Shown: one piece after another, positions 46,901 through 53,648 of the stretch | How positions within the stretch are numbered: the first letter of the stretch is position 1 | How the letters are laid out: every line of letters starts with the position of its first letter | Source of the DNA: Saccharibacillus sp. JS10 | GTDB lineage: Bacteria > Bacillota > Bacilli > Paenibacillales > Paenibacillaceae | Direction: 5' to 3' | DNA length: 64,000 bases | Assembly (NCBI RefSeq): GCF_024436065.1 | Contig: NZ_JANFNS010000001.1 | Location: 744,001-808,000 of the forward strand | Notes under the pieces: generated by a model | What the model was told of the DNA's origin: nothing | What the model saw: the letters and a program-made list of their open reading frames with translations, nothing else | The model's database searches: none | Program-made: the position numbers and the translations under genes

Positions 46901-47239
46901 AGCCATTTGAAGAAGAGTCGTCGCTTCTCTATCGGTGCCGTAATCAGGATTATGTGTAGCACTGTTGCCTTTAGATCTTATCGTATGAAACAGATTGATC
47001 ATTTCAAAAGGAACAATCTGTTCATTTTTCAATTTTCGAAGCCGTTCGTTCTGATTGACGACACCGACTTCTTGAATTTGTTCAAAAGCCGTTATGTATT
47101 TGGCAATCGTTTCTGCAAAAGTGCGGATTTTCGAAATTGCTGTATTCGGATCATGATAAACATTGCGTTCCGCCGCTTCGGCGACTTTATCGAGTACTTC
47201 CCATTGCGCTGCAAGAAAATTAAAGTTCTGAGACGCCAT
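43994..47239 (-). CDS. hsdR: type I restriction enzyme HsdR
   Basis: About 1081 residues. N-terminal DUF4145-like helical domain (~1-140), HsdR nuclease region (~200-340), then an SF2 helicase: Walker A TMATGTGKTRMAIGL, DEAH in CIIVDEAHRGY, VI motif QMLGRATRQCDRI, and an EcoEI-like C-terminal domain (~800-1080). It translocates DNA and cleaves at collision sites. Start at 47239 (MASQNFNF) preferred over 47275 because AGGAG lies between them. First gene of the R-M-S operon. Confidence 0.94.
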   Translation of the reverse strand: MASQNFNFLAAQWEVLDKVAEAAERNVYHDPNTAISKIRTFAETIAKYITAFEQIQEVGVVNQNERLRKLKNEQIVPFEMINLFHTIRSKGNSATHNPDYGTDREATTLLQMAFRIAVWFMEVYGDYHFKAPAYIEPARDSIITEFELEQITQSYEDKLLQMERELELVRAAQVEVSSTDKDRRRRIGQRIGSNLQLTERETRVLIDEQLRDAGWEADTERLRYAHGSRPKKGENLAIAEWPLKKGNADYALFVGLKLIGLVEAKKVSKDIPSDIEQAKQYARLVVQRGDEQIMEPWGDYFVPFLFSTNGRPYLKQLKQKSGIWFLDARKSTNHPQALQGWISPDGLTQRLEQNIEQAEQALKDENFDYLRLRPYQQTAIQRVEEAIAEDQRNVLVTMATGTGKTRMAIGLIYRLIKSKRFNRILFLVDREALGEQAEAAFKDSKLESQHTFTEIYELKSLKDKKPNSETKVQIATVQGMMKRLFFGSSDGDRPTVDQYDCIIVDEAHRGYTLDKEMSDLELEIRDQNDYVSKYRQVIEYFDAVKIGLTATPALHTTEIFGRAVYTYTYTEAVIEGYLIDHEPPYQFETKLKQNGIKFEKGKEVEVYDTVSRTLSHEMMEDEVNIEVAKFNTKVVTDSFNQVVIDELVNYISPDDDGKTLIFAATDDHADKVVDMLKKKFDELYGSVEDNAIMKITGSIKDPMDAIRRFKNERLPVIAVTVDLLTTGIDVPEITNLVFLRRVKSRILFEQMLGRATRQCDRIGKDHFNIFDAVGIYEALKDYTDMKPVAANPSTTVTQLVDELERLTTDEHLNKHKEQILAKLQRKKRHFTLTREQNFEALSDGRSVKEFAEWVDSIAPQDLARELKPYASLFKYLDENKDGENKLMISHAPDEMLEVTRGYGNAEKPEDYLNGFSTFIRDNLNKIPALMLICERPSDLTREELRKLRLELDQAGYKEKSLQTAWRETKNEDIAADIIAFIRQQALGDPLVSQQERVQRAMQKVYAMKVWPPMQKKWLERIEKQLLFEPVLGPNIEQAFQYEPFTSHGGAKQLDKIFSGQLPEIVKAINKNLYSYTKKEQA

Positions 47240-47318
47240 TTTGCATCCGCTCCTATTTTGGGTGAGTTTTGCCAATCGTCTAGGTTAAGTGTAACCATAG
47301 AGGCAAAGAAATGTCTAT

Positions 47319-47352
47319 AAAAACAAGAGCTGAACCCATTGGGTCCAGCTCG
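47319..47352 (-). terminator. terminator of psyrTA pair
   Basis: Minus strand GAGCTGGACCC, AAT loop, GGGTTCAGCTC then TTGTTTTT, placed right after psyrA and before hsdR; shows the pair is transcriptionally separate from hsdRMS. Confidence 0.82.
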
Positions 47353-47373
47353 GCTTTATTTTCGTTCTTTTTC

Positions 47374-48564
47374 TCAAAACAAACTCGGCTGTTCTAGCAA
47401 TCTTTCTTCATCATCTGCCACTTTCTGATTGCCTCGCTCTAACCAAGACTCCAATTGACTAGGAAGAATATTAAGGATTTGGCATAATTCCGAGAACGAG
47501 TAATTCTGTTTTGTTAAAGTTTGAATGGTGGGCCAAACTGTATAAAATAAATCCATATCTTTTTTCGGTGCTTGTTTGACCTGCATTTTGGTCTCAACTG
47601 TGGTCGAATTTTTTAACAGATCAATGATCGAATGATGACTCTCATCCGAGTAAGGAATAACTAATCTATTGAAAGCTCCCATTTCAAGCAACTTCCTATT
47701 CCCCTCGGGTATATTCTCACTGTCACGAACGATAAGAGGAACCCAAGAGTGCTTGAGATTTTCGTTGGCCCCCTCCCAAGTTCCTCCTTTTGTTCCTGAA
47801 GCTGCAACGACCGTTCCTCGGGAATGCGTGTAAATATATTTGTTGCGAGCCATTGCATTAAATCCTTTGAATGTTGCGGATGGATGTACTGCCGACAACA
47901 GTACCAACTGACCCTCCACAATACTCTTACGCATTTCTTTTTTTCGAAGAAGTATATCCAGCTCCGAATGTACAAAAGCCACGACTTTACCACCATAAGA
48001 TAAGGCTTCGTTCTGAGAAGTAAGATCGATGCCTTTTGCTCCGCCGGATACGATTGAAGCTCCTTCATCGATCACTTTGCGAACCGTACGTTTTGTGAAT
48101 TCTATACTTTTGGAATCTGCGTCTCTGGAGCCTACGAAGCCAACTGCACTTGAACGCAAAACTTCTCCGTCCCCCGCTCCATAAAAGAAAGGCGGCGACT
48201 GTTCTTTCAGCAATTGCTTGACTCTTTGCGGATAATTCCGATCACCGCGAGTCGCAATCCAGATTCCCATACCTGAAAGCTTTTCGACTTCGATTGCCAT
48301 AACAGCCGCGTATTTCATTAATGTGCAGACTCGCTTAGCAAGAGGCTTGGAGATTAACAATTCTTTAATCAAATCGTCTTCATTCTTATCGTAAAGCGAG
48401 CCTGGAGTAGCATAAGAAGAATTTCTAAGTAAGGAAGCGAATTTATTCCATTCACTTGGCGTAAACGGTTTTTGTTCCTTGTCCTTGGTTTTTCGATATA
48501 ACAGGTCAGAGGTCAGAAGCAGAATAGATAGGCTCTCATCTGACAGTTTTTCCAACGAAGTCAC
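47374..48564 (-). CDS. psyrA: DprA-like protein, PsyrA/RqlI antitoxin type
   Basis: About 396 residues. DprA/Smf-like Rossmann core (~130-330): GDRNYPQRVKQLL, VGFVGSRDADSKS, SGGAKGIDLTSQNEAL, ARNKYIYTHSRGTVVAAS and GTWEGANENL; a C-terminal winged-helix-like tail. Unlike true DprA it is paired with a RecQ-phosphoribosyltransferase, as in the PsyrTA/RqlHI systems, where this protein restrains the toxic helicase. The GTG at 48564 overlaps the stop of psyrT in the tetramer GTGA; the longer frame from 48654 would add a 90-bp overlap. Family identity by recall. Confidence 0.85.
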   Translation of the reverse strand: MTSLEKLSDESLSILLLTSDLLYRKTKDKEQKPFTPSEWNKFASLLRNSSYATPGSLYDKNEDDLIKELLISKPLAKRVCTLMKYAAVMAIEVEKLSGMGIWIATRGDRNYPQRVKQLLKEQSPPFFYGAGDGEVLRSSAVGFVGSRDADSKSIEFTKRTVRKVIDEGASIVSGGAKGIDLTSQNEALSYGGKVVAFVHSELDILLRKKEMRKSIVEGQLVLLSAVHPSATFKGFNAMARNKYIYTHSRGTVVAASGTKGGTWEGANENLKHSWVPLIVRDSENIPEGNRKLLEMGAFNRLVIPYSDESHHSIIDLLKNSTTVETKMQVKQAPKKDMDLFYTVWPTIQTLTKQNYSFSELCQILNILPSQLESWLERGNQKVADDEERLLEQPSLF

Positions 48565-50615
48565 CCACTTTCTGATGTCGAAGATAAAGCAAAAGGCAGA
48601 ATTCGTCCATATCCGGATTCTCGCAATAAAAAGCCTGCCACCGTGAATGTCCATCTTGAATCCACCATATCATCAATTAATATTACACTATATCCCTGAT
48701 AATTGCTCGGTTTCAAGCTAAGCGAATCCCGTACATTTTGTTCTTGAAGTTGACTGTTATTCATTTTCTTTTGTTCGGGACGCAAACTGGTCTGAGTCAG
48801 CAGTTCAACGTAAGGCAGAGCTAGTTGATGAGCTACTTTTTCAGCAAAGTCTCTGACCAAATGCGGACGACGTAAGGAAGGCATAGAAGAAATCATCCAT
48901 TGGTCTTTGCCCGCGTTTTTAGACAGCCAATCTTTCAAAGCATTTGTAGAAGCATCGACCAATCGATCATCGAACCGGTTGTCTCGGTACTTGCCGCTAC
49001 GTACCAAATGCCCCCAGCCACTATCGCTATAACGACTTAGAGCAAACCCAGGCTCGCATTGAAGATGTTTGGGAATTGCGGCTCTCGTTGGCCATTGCTT
49101 TCTTTGATCAAAATAGAAATAACTATGTTGCAGGAAAATTTCAGCTTTGATCGTTTTTTCTTCTTCAACCATAGAATTCACAAAACTTCCTGCACAGTTT
49201 GAGCAAACCCCACAGTCGCCTGACGCAGGATCATCCAGTTCTCGGATCACAAATCGCATTAAACATTCTGTTGTCGTTACAAAAGACTTCATCCGTTCAA
49301 GTTCATACTTTTTATTATTTACAACATTGGAAATGCGTGCGTCCTGAAGCGCAAAAGGATTTAGCGTTCTAAAATATTTTCTTCCATCTTTCACTACCAA
49401 GTTATCAATTCCTAGCAACTTCAGACACTTTTGGATTGTGGAATCCGACAAATTTAGTCCAGCCGCAATCTCCGTATCCGTGAGCACATCCTCATTTTCC
49501 AGCAGATTTGCAATCGCCAACATATCTTCAGGTGCAGGAAAAGATTTTCGTATAAAATAGTGTTGGATCGATTCATCTTCTTCTCCATGCAGCAGTACAA
49601 TATAAGCTTCATCCAGCTTCCGACCTGCCCGACCAATCTGCTGATAATAAGTCAACAACGAATTGGGTATTTGAAAATGAACGACGAAACCAACATCTTC
49701 TTTATCGAAGCCCATTCCTAGTGCTACATTGGCAACAAGAACTTTAATTTCATTGTTAAGCAGCAACTCTTCTCGATGAATTCTTTCGTTTGTAGACAAT
49801 TGTCCCGTATAATGTTCTGCCGGTATTCCTTCGTTACGTAACCAACGCGCTACAAGCTCGCAATCGCTAACTGTCGAACAATAGACGATTCCGCTACCAG
49901 GAAATTGATTCAGATTATTTGCCAACCATGCGAGTCTCTCTGCTTTTTTGGGCATCACTATTGTTTGGATACGTAGCGATTTTCTGGTCAGAGGTCCGCG
50001 AACAACTGTCATTGCACCCAACTGCTCTTGTATGTCCTTGACCACACGATTGTTTGCGGTTGCCGTTGTCGCTAAAATTGGTAAATTGGATGGTAAGACT
50101 CTTACGATTCTAGAAATCAGACGATAATCCGGGCGGAAGTCATGTCCCCAATCCGAAACGCAGTGAGCTTCGTCTATAACCAACATTCCGATACCATCTC
50201 GAATTGAAGGCAGGGTTTGTTCTAAAAAGGCTTCTTTCGATAATTGCTCAGGAGTTAAAAAAAGAATATCAATATCTCCTTGAGTCAACCTGCGTTTGAC
50301 CTCTTTTACTTCTTGGGCATCCAATGAACTATTCATCAAAGCAGAACGTAAACCAAGACGAGCGGCAGAGTCTACCTGATTTCGCATGAGAGACATTAAA
50401 GGGCTAATAACTACTGTCGGTCCTGAACCGGAATCCCTCAAAATTTTCGTTGATAGAAAATACACCAAACTTTTTCCCCAGCCGGTCTTCTGAACAACAA
50501 GCGTTCTTTTTCTCTGTAATACAGACTCTATGGATTCCCACTGTCCCTCTTTAAATGTAGCTTTTTCATCAAGCATATTGCGAAGATATTGATTTGCTAA
50601 AGACTCAGTGTTCAT
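48561..50615 (-). CDS. psyrT: RecQ-like helicase with phosphoribosyltransferase domain, PsyrT/RqlH type
   Basis: 684 residues. RecQ helicase core (~20-340): VVQKTGWGKS Walker A, DEAHCVSDWGHDFRP, LATTATAN, QQIGRAGRK; RecQ-CT zinc Cys cluster CGVCSNC (~470); and a C-terminal PRPP-binding domain (~540-680) with VILIDDMVDSRWT, typical of ComF-like phosphoribosyltransferases. This fusion is the hallmark of PsyrT/RqlH, reported as toxin of a pair and as antiphage system (my recall of literature). Start at 50615; the gene is first in the two-gene operon and overlaps psyrA by GTGA. Confidence 0.86.
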   Translation of the reverse strand: MNTESLANQYLRNMLDEKATFKEGQWESIESVLQRKRTLVVQKTGWGKSLVYFLSTKILRDSGSGPTVVISPLMSLMRNQVDSAARLGLRSALMNSSLDAQEVKEVKRRLTQGDIDILFLTPEQLSKEAFLEQTLPSIRDGIGMLVIDEAHCVSDWGHDFRPDYRLISRIVRVLPSNLPILATTATANNRVVKDIQEQLGAMTVVRGPLTRKSLRIQTIVMPKKAERLAWLANNLNQFPGSGIVYCSTVSDCELVARWLRNEGIPAEHYTGQLSTNERIHREELLLNNEIKVLVANVALGMGFDKEDVGFVVHFQIPNSLLTYYQQIGRAGRKLDEAYIVLLHGEEDESIQHYFIRKSFPAPEDMLAIANLLENEDVLTDTEIAAGLNLSDSTIQKCLKLLGIDNLVVKDGRKYFRTLNPFALQDARISNVVNNKKYELERMKSFVTTTECLMRFVIRELDDPASGDCGVCSNCAGSFVNSMVEEEKTIKAEIFLQHSYFYFDQRKQWPTRAAIPKHLQCEPGFALSRYSDSGWGHLVRSGKYRDNRFDDRLVDASTNALKDWLSKNAGKDQWMISSMPSLRRPHLVRDFAEKVAHQLALPYVELLTQTSLRPEQKKMNNSQLQEQNVRDSLSLKPSNYQGYSVILIDDMVDSRWTFTVAGFLLRESGYGRILPFALSSTSESG

Positions 50616-50643
50616 GATAAATCACCCTCTTTTTAGAAAGTTT

Positions 50644-50865
50644 TTAAATCCCCAAATAAATCTCCCGATCTGTCTCTTCTTCTAAATACAACTTCAATCG
50701 CTCTACCTCATGCCTACAGTTCTTGAACCACTCCTGCGACCAGATCCGGTAGATCTTCCAGCCCAAGCCCTCCAAGACTTGCTGGCGTAGCCGAAATCCG
50801 AACTGTTCTTCCAAAACATGATTGATAAACGGATTGATGATCAGTCCCTGTTCGTAAATATTCAT
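50644..50865 (-). pseudogene. remnant of MTES_1575-type endonuclease C terminus
   Basis: An ORF of 73 codons whose second half, LRQQVLEGLGWKIYRIWSQE followed by WFKNC, matches the tail of the MTES_1575/DUF3320 endonuclease domain found at the end of large defence helicases. The first ~24 residues (NIYEQGLIINPFINHVLEEQ) do not belong to that domain, and there is no good ribosome binding site. The rest of the helicase is absent, so it is a decayed remnant at the right edge of the defence island. Confidence 0.65.
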
Positions 50866-50981
50866 TGTAAAAGGAGAATCTTCAGAGGATTTCTCACACT
50901 AATAATTTCCATTATAACCCTCCTTTAGTCATTGGTCACTTGCTATTTTAACGTTTATAAATCTTTTTAAACTTAAAATTT

Positions 50982-51027
50982 AAAAAAGCGTAAATTCCTT
51001 TTTATAAAGGCATTTACGCTTTTTGTA
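50982..51027. terminator. terminator after XRE/membrane protein operon
   Basis: AAAAAAGCGTAAAT ... ATTTACGCTTTTT hairpin just downstream of the membrane protein stop at 51032. Confidence 0.85.
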
Positions 51028-51031
51028 TTAA

Positions 51032-51472
51032 TCAAATCTGCTTCGCAAAATATCCCCAAGCTCCATAAAACAAAAACATCGTCCCAAGCAATACCGCGAG
51101 CAACGTAAAGAAAATGACTGCATTCATAAATCCGGCAATGACCGTCGCAATGCCCAGTAGTGCAAACAAAATCCAAATTGTAGTCGTCGCGGTTTTTTGG
51201 ATAATCAGACCTACTCGTTCGTCTGTTTCTTGAATGTGCATCTTTTTGAGCGTTTCTTCGCTACGCAAACTCCGAATATTGGTCACAAGGAATCCGATTA
51301 ATACCAGTTCAAGCCCAATGAAAATTCCGTAATGAAATCCTTTGGCAAAACTATTTAAGATCGGCAGTTCCGAGCGGTACATCATAAAAGCGATATACAC
51401 CAAAGTAACAACGACAATCAATACGGTCAATAGGCTGATCCGTGCTTTGACTTTTTTTCTTAAGTTCTCCAT
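51032..51472 (-). CDS. small four-helix membrane protein, DUF2178-like
   Basis: 146 residues with four transmembrane helices (~12-34, 45-65, 95-115, 118-140) and a cytoplasmic linker HIQETDERVGLIIQKTA, which resembles the DER...KA motif of DUF2178 proteins. Paired with an XRE regulator only 3 bp upstream, a common pairing in Bacilli. Ribosome binding site GTGGAGG lies inside the regulator's final codons. Function unknown. Confidence 0.78.
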   Translation of the reverse strand: MENLRKKVKARISLLTVLIVVVTLVYIAFMMYRSELPILNSFAKGFHYGIFIGLELVLIGFLVTNIRSLRSEETLKKMHIQETDERVGLIIQKTATTTIWILFALLGIATVIAGFMNAVIFFTLLAVLLGTMFLFYGAWGYFAKQI

Positions 51473-51475
51473 GAT

Positions 51476-51679
51476 CTATTCCTCCACTTCGCTAAAGTCG
51501 AATACTTCTTCGATCGAGAGATCGAAATACCGAGCAATTTTATACGCCAAAATCAGTGAAGCGGTATACTTGCCAACTTCGAGTGACGTGATGGTTTGTC
51601 TAGTGACCCCTACAGCTAGTCCAAGTTCTTCTTGTGACAGCTTGCGTTGTTTGCGTAATTCCGGGATTTTTGTTTTCAC
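51476..51679 (-). CDS. XRE-family small repressor
   Basis: 67 residues, a minimal helix-turn-helix protein of the YozG/YgzD type: KLSQEELGLAVGVTRQTITS (HTH) and a C-terminal LSIEEVF. AGGAGGC precedes the ATG. Three direct repeats of ACTTTGCA around the promoter are candidates for its own operator. It likely controls the membrane protein gene. Confidence 0.9.
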   Translation of the reverse strand: MKTKIPELRKQRKLSQEELGLAVGVTRQTITSLEVGKYTASLILAYKIARYFDLSIEEVFDFSEVEE

Positions 51680-51708
51680 TGTAAGCCTCCTTTATAATTG
51701 CAATGCTT

Positions 51709-51763
51709 ACTTTGCATTTTTAGTATAGTTAACTTTGCAAAAAAGTGTCAAGCAGACTTTGCA
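51709..51763 (-). promoter_or_regulatory. promoter with three direct repeats, candidate XRE operator
   Basis: Minus-strand TTGACA (51746-51751) and TATACT (51722-51727) with 18 bp spacer. ACTTTGCA (plus strand) occurs at 51709-51716, 51732-51739 and 51756-51763, at 23- and 24-bp steps; the middle copy lies inside the spacer. Confidence 0.75.
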
Positions 51764-51791
51764 TAAAGTTATATTGAATCGGTTAAAACAC

Positions 51792-51829
51792 AAAAGCGAG
51801 CCGACGGAAAAGTTCCGTAGCTCGCTTTC
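51792..51829 (-). terminator. terminator of small membrane protein gene
   Basis: GAAAGCGAGC ... GCTCGCTTTT on the minus strand after the stop at 51838. Confidence 0.8.
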
Positions 51830-51837
51830 TCACATCT

Positions 51838-52065
51838 TTACAACTGAATCAAACCATTTATAAGCAAAACCAATCCGAATAAGGCGCAGCATACACCGCC
51901 AAAAGTCTTGATTCCACTCCGATGACGATCATACTGTTTCGGCACGATGATATAAATCCCAAAAGCCAGCAACAATAATCCCATGCCTAAGCTAAAATAA
52001 TGCATCACACCGGTTATCGCTTCTGCACCTTGTCTGATCGCCTGATCGCGCGGGGATTCTTCCAT
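51838..52065 (-). CDS. small two-helix membrane protein
   Basis: 75 residues with an acidic-polar start (MEESPRDQAIRQGAE) and two hydrophobic helices (~20-40 and ~53-73), separated by a charged PKQYDRHRSGIKTFGG loop. No family recognised. Start at 52065 has AAAGGAG at 9 bp; an in-frame TTG at 52071 is worse. Monocistronic. Confidence 0.72.
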   Translation of the reverse strand: MEESPRDQAIRQGAEAITGVMHYFSLGMGLLLLAFGIYIIVPKQYDRHRSGIKTFGGVCCALFGLVLLINGLIQL

Positions 52066-52203
52066 AAGCAAGCTCTCCTTTATTGCCGATTTTCATAAGT
52101 TTCACTTATGTATACGCCTTCATGATTGGGTATAGTATATCAAATTGTTTGAGAGTTGTGTGGAAGTAAGAAGGCTACGAGTTATATTCGTTTGTTCATC
52201 ATT

Positions 52204-52236
52204 AGAAGCCGCCCTCGATTTCAAAGGGCGGCTTCT
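52204..52236. terminator. hairpin after GH30 operon
   Basis: Perfect 12-bp stem AGAAGCCGCCCT / AGGGCGGCTTCT; T-tract is short in both directions, so it may be a weak terminator or mRNA end stabiliser. Confidence 0.65.
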
Positions 52237-52244
52237 TTAAGTTC

Positions 52245-53630
52245 TTAAATTTTGTGAAGTAGAGATAATGCGCTTTTGGGTGGTAAGTTGAACGGTTTTA
52301 AGTGACTGGCTTCGCTTAGATTGGGTATGGATAATTCAATTTGACGAGGTTCGTCGTCGTCGTTGAATAATACGATAGCAAGGGAGTTGTCTTCGTTCTC
52401 GAAAGCAACGGAAAAGATTTGAGCGTCTTCGCAATCCGATTGGAGCCTTGTTGCGCCGGGGCGAATGATTTTGCTGAAATGTGCCAGAGCATAATAATCT
52501 AGCGTGTAGGTCAGCTTTTGGTCCGACTGATTGATTTGTACGATTCCTCGGCATGTGCTTTTGCCAAAGCCGGGTACGGTAGGGCCGTTGTGTTCGTCGA
52601 GTGCCATATTCCAAAGTACGAAAGATTGGCTGTGGTTGCGTAAAATTTCGATACCCGTACGCATCACATTGGAGAACGCTTGCTCGAAAGGTGGAATCCA
52701 TTCGCCGCCGGAGCCTTCGGTGAAATGCACTTCTTTGCTGGGAAAAGCATTTTTCACTGTCGATTGAGCGCTCGGTGCACCGCCGTACCAGTGCCAAGCC
52801 ACCCCATCGACGGCGTCTTCTGCTCCTTCCAATACTTCCAGCGGATACTCCGGTTTATCCCAGTTGTGGTCGTAGCACAAAATTTTCGCAGAGATTCCTG
52901 CACGCTGGAAAGCCGGCTTTAAGTAATCGCGAATCCAGAGCATTTGTACATCCGCAGCCATTAACATACTTGGGTAATGCAGCGGTTCGTACAGCGCTTC
53001 GTTTTGCGGGGTTACCGCATAGATTGGCAAGTTGTGCTGCTGATAGCCTTGAATATACCGCACAAAATATTGAGCGAATGCTTCGTAATACTCCGGCTTT
53101 AAGCTTCCGCCTAACATTGAAGCGCTGGTTTTCATCCATCCCGGTGCGCTCCACGGCGAAGCCATGAGTTTCACTTGCGGATTCAACTTTACTGCTTCTT
53201 GAAGTAACGGGATAATGTCTTCTTCGTCATGGGCGATCGAGAATCGATCCAGCGCTGGATCTGCTTCGCCTTCCGGTAGATCGTGGTAGCTGTAGATGCT
53301 GCGTGCGTAATCCGACGCTCCCATCGGGTTACGCAATACAGACAATCCGATACCTTCGTGCGGATCAAATAATCGAATCATCAATTCTTCTCGCTCGGCT
53401 TGCGGCAATACTCGGTGAATGAGATAGGCGGACGAATCGGTGAATGAAGCGCCGAATCCGTCCATCTTTTGCCCCCGTTGCTTGGGATCGATTTTAACTG
53501 TAGCTACACGTACCGCTTCATACTGTGATTCTGATTTCTTTGACTGCGTACCCTGCGTCAACTCGTTTTCGCTCAATTCCCGAAACTGCTCTTGTTCATT
53601 GAGCGAGCGGTAGATCGTCCACTTGGACAC
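52245..53630 (-). CDS. GH30 glycoside hydrolase, cytoplasmic
   Basis: 461 residues, GH30 (glucosylceramidase/beta-1,6-glucanase-like) fold. Acid/base Glu in VTPQNEALYEP and nucleophile Glu in EVHFTEGSGGEW; the start region QKMDGFGASFTDSSAYLI and SPWSAPGWMKTS are family hallmarks. No signal peptide, so it acts inside on an imported oligosaccharide. GTG start at 53630 with GGAGGG close upstream, 18 bp after the binding protein. Last gene of the ABC operon, which suggests it degrades the sugar the transporter brings in. Substrate (beta-glucoside, xylo- or fuco-sugar) unknown. Confidence 0.9.
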   Translation of the reverse strand: MSKWTIYRSLNEQEQFRELSENELTQGTQSKKSESQYEAVRVATVKIDPKQRGQKMDGFGASFTDSSAYLIHRVLPQAEREELMIRLFDPHEGIGLSVLRNPMGASDYARSIYSYHDLPEGEADPALDRFSIAHDEEDIIPLLQEAVKLNPQVKLMASPWSAPGWMKTSASMLGGSLKPEYYEAFAQYFVRYIQGYQQHNLPIYAVTPQNEALYEPLHYPSMLMAADVQMLWIRDYLKPAFQRAGISAKILCYDHNWDKPEYPLEVLEGAEDAVDGVAWHWYGGAPSAQSTVKNAFPSKEVHFTEGSGGEWIPPFEQAFSNVMRTGIEILRNHSQSFVLWNMALDEHNGPTVPGFGKSTCRGIVQINQSDQKLTYTLDYYALAHFSKIIRPGATRLQSDCEDAQIFSVAFENEDNSLAIVLFNDDDEPRQIELSIPNLSEASHLKPFNLPPKSALSLLHKI

Positions 53631-53648
53631 GGTATCCCTCCGTTCTTT

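Noticed and set aside
47374-48564. psyrA as the chromosomal natural-transformation gene dprA
   Set aside because: It is coupled to a RecQ-phosphoribosyltransferase, without topA or other dprA neighbours, and resembles RqlI.
31200-51000. Prophage or integrative element boundaries around the defence island
   Set aside because: No integrase, transposase, tRNA or flanking direct repeats found by eye.
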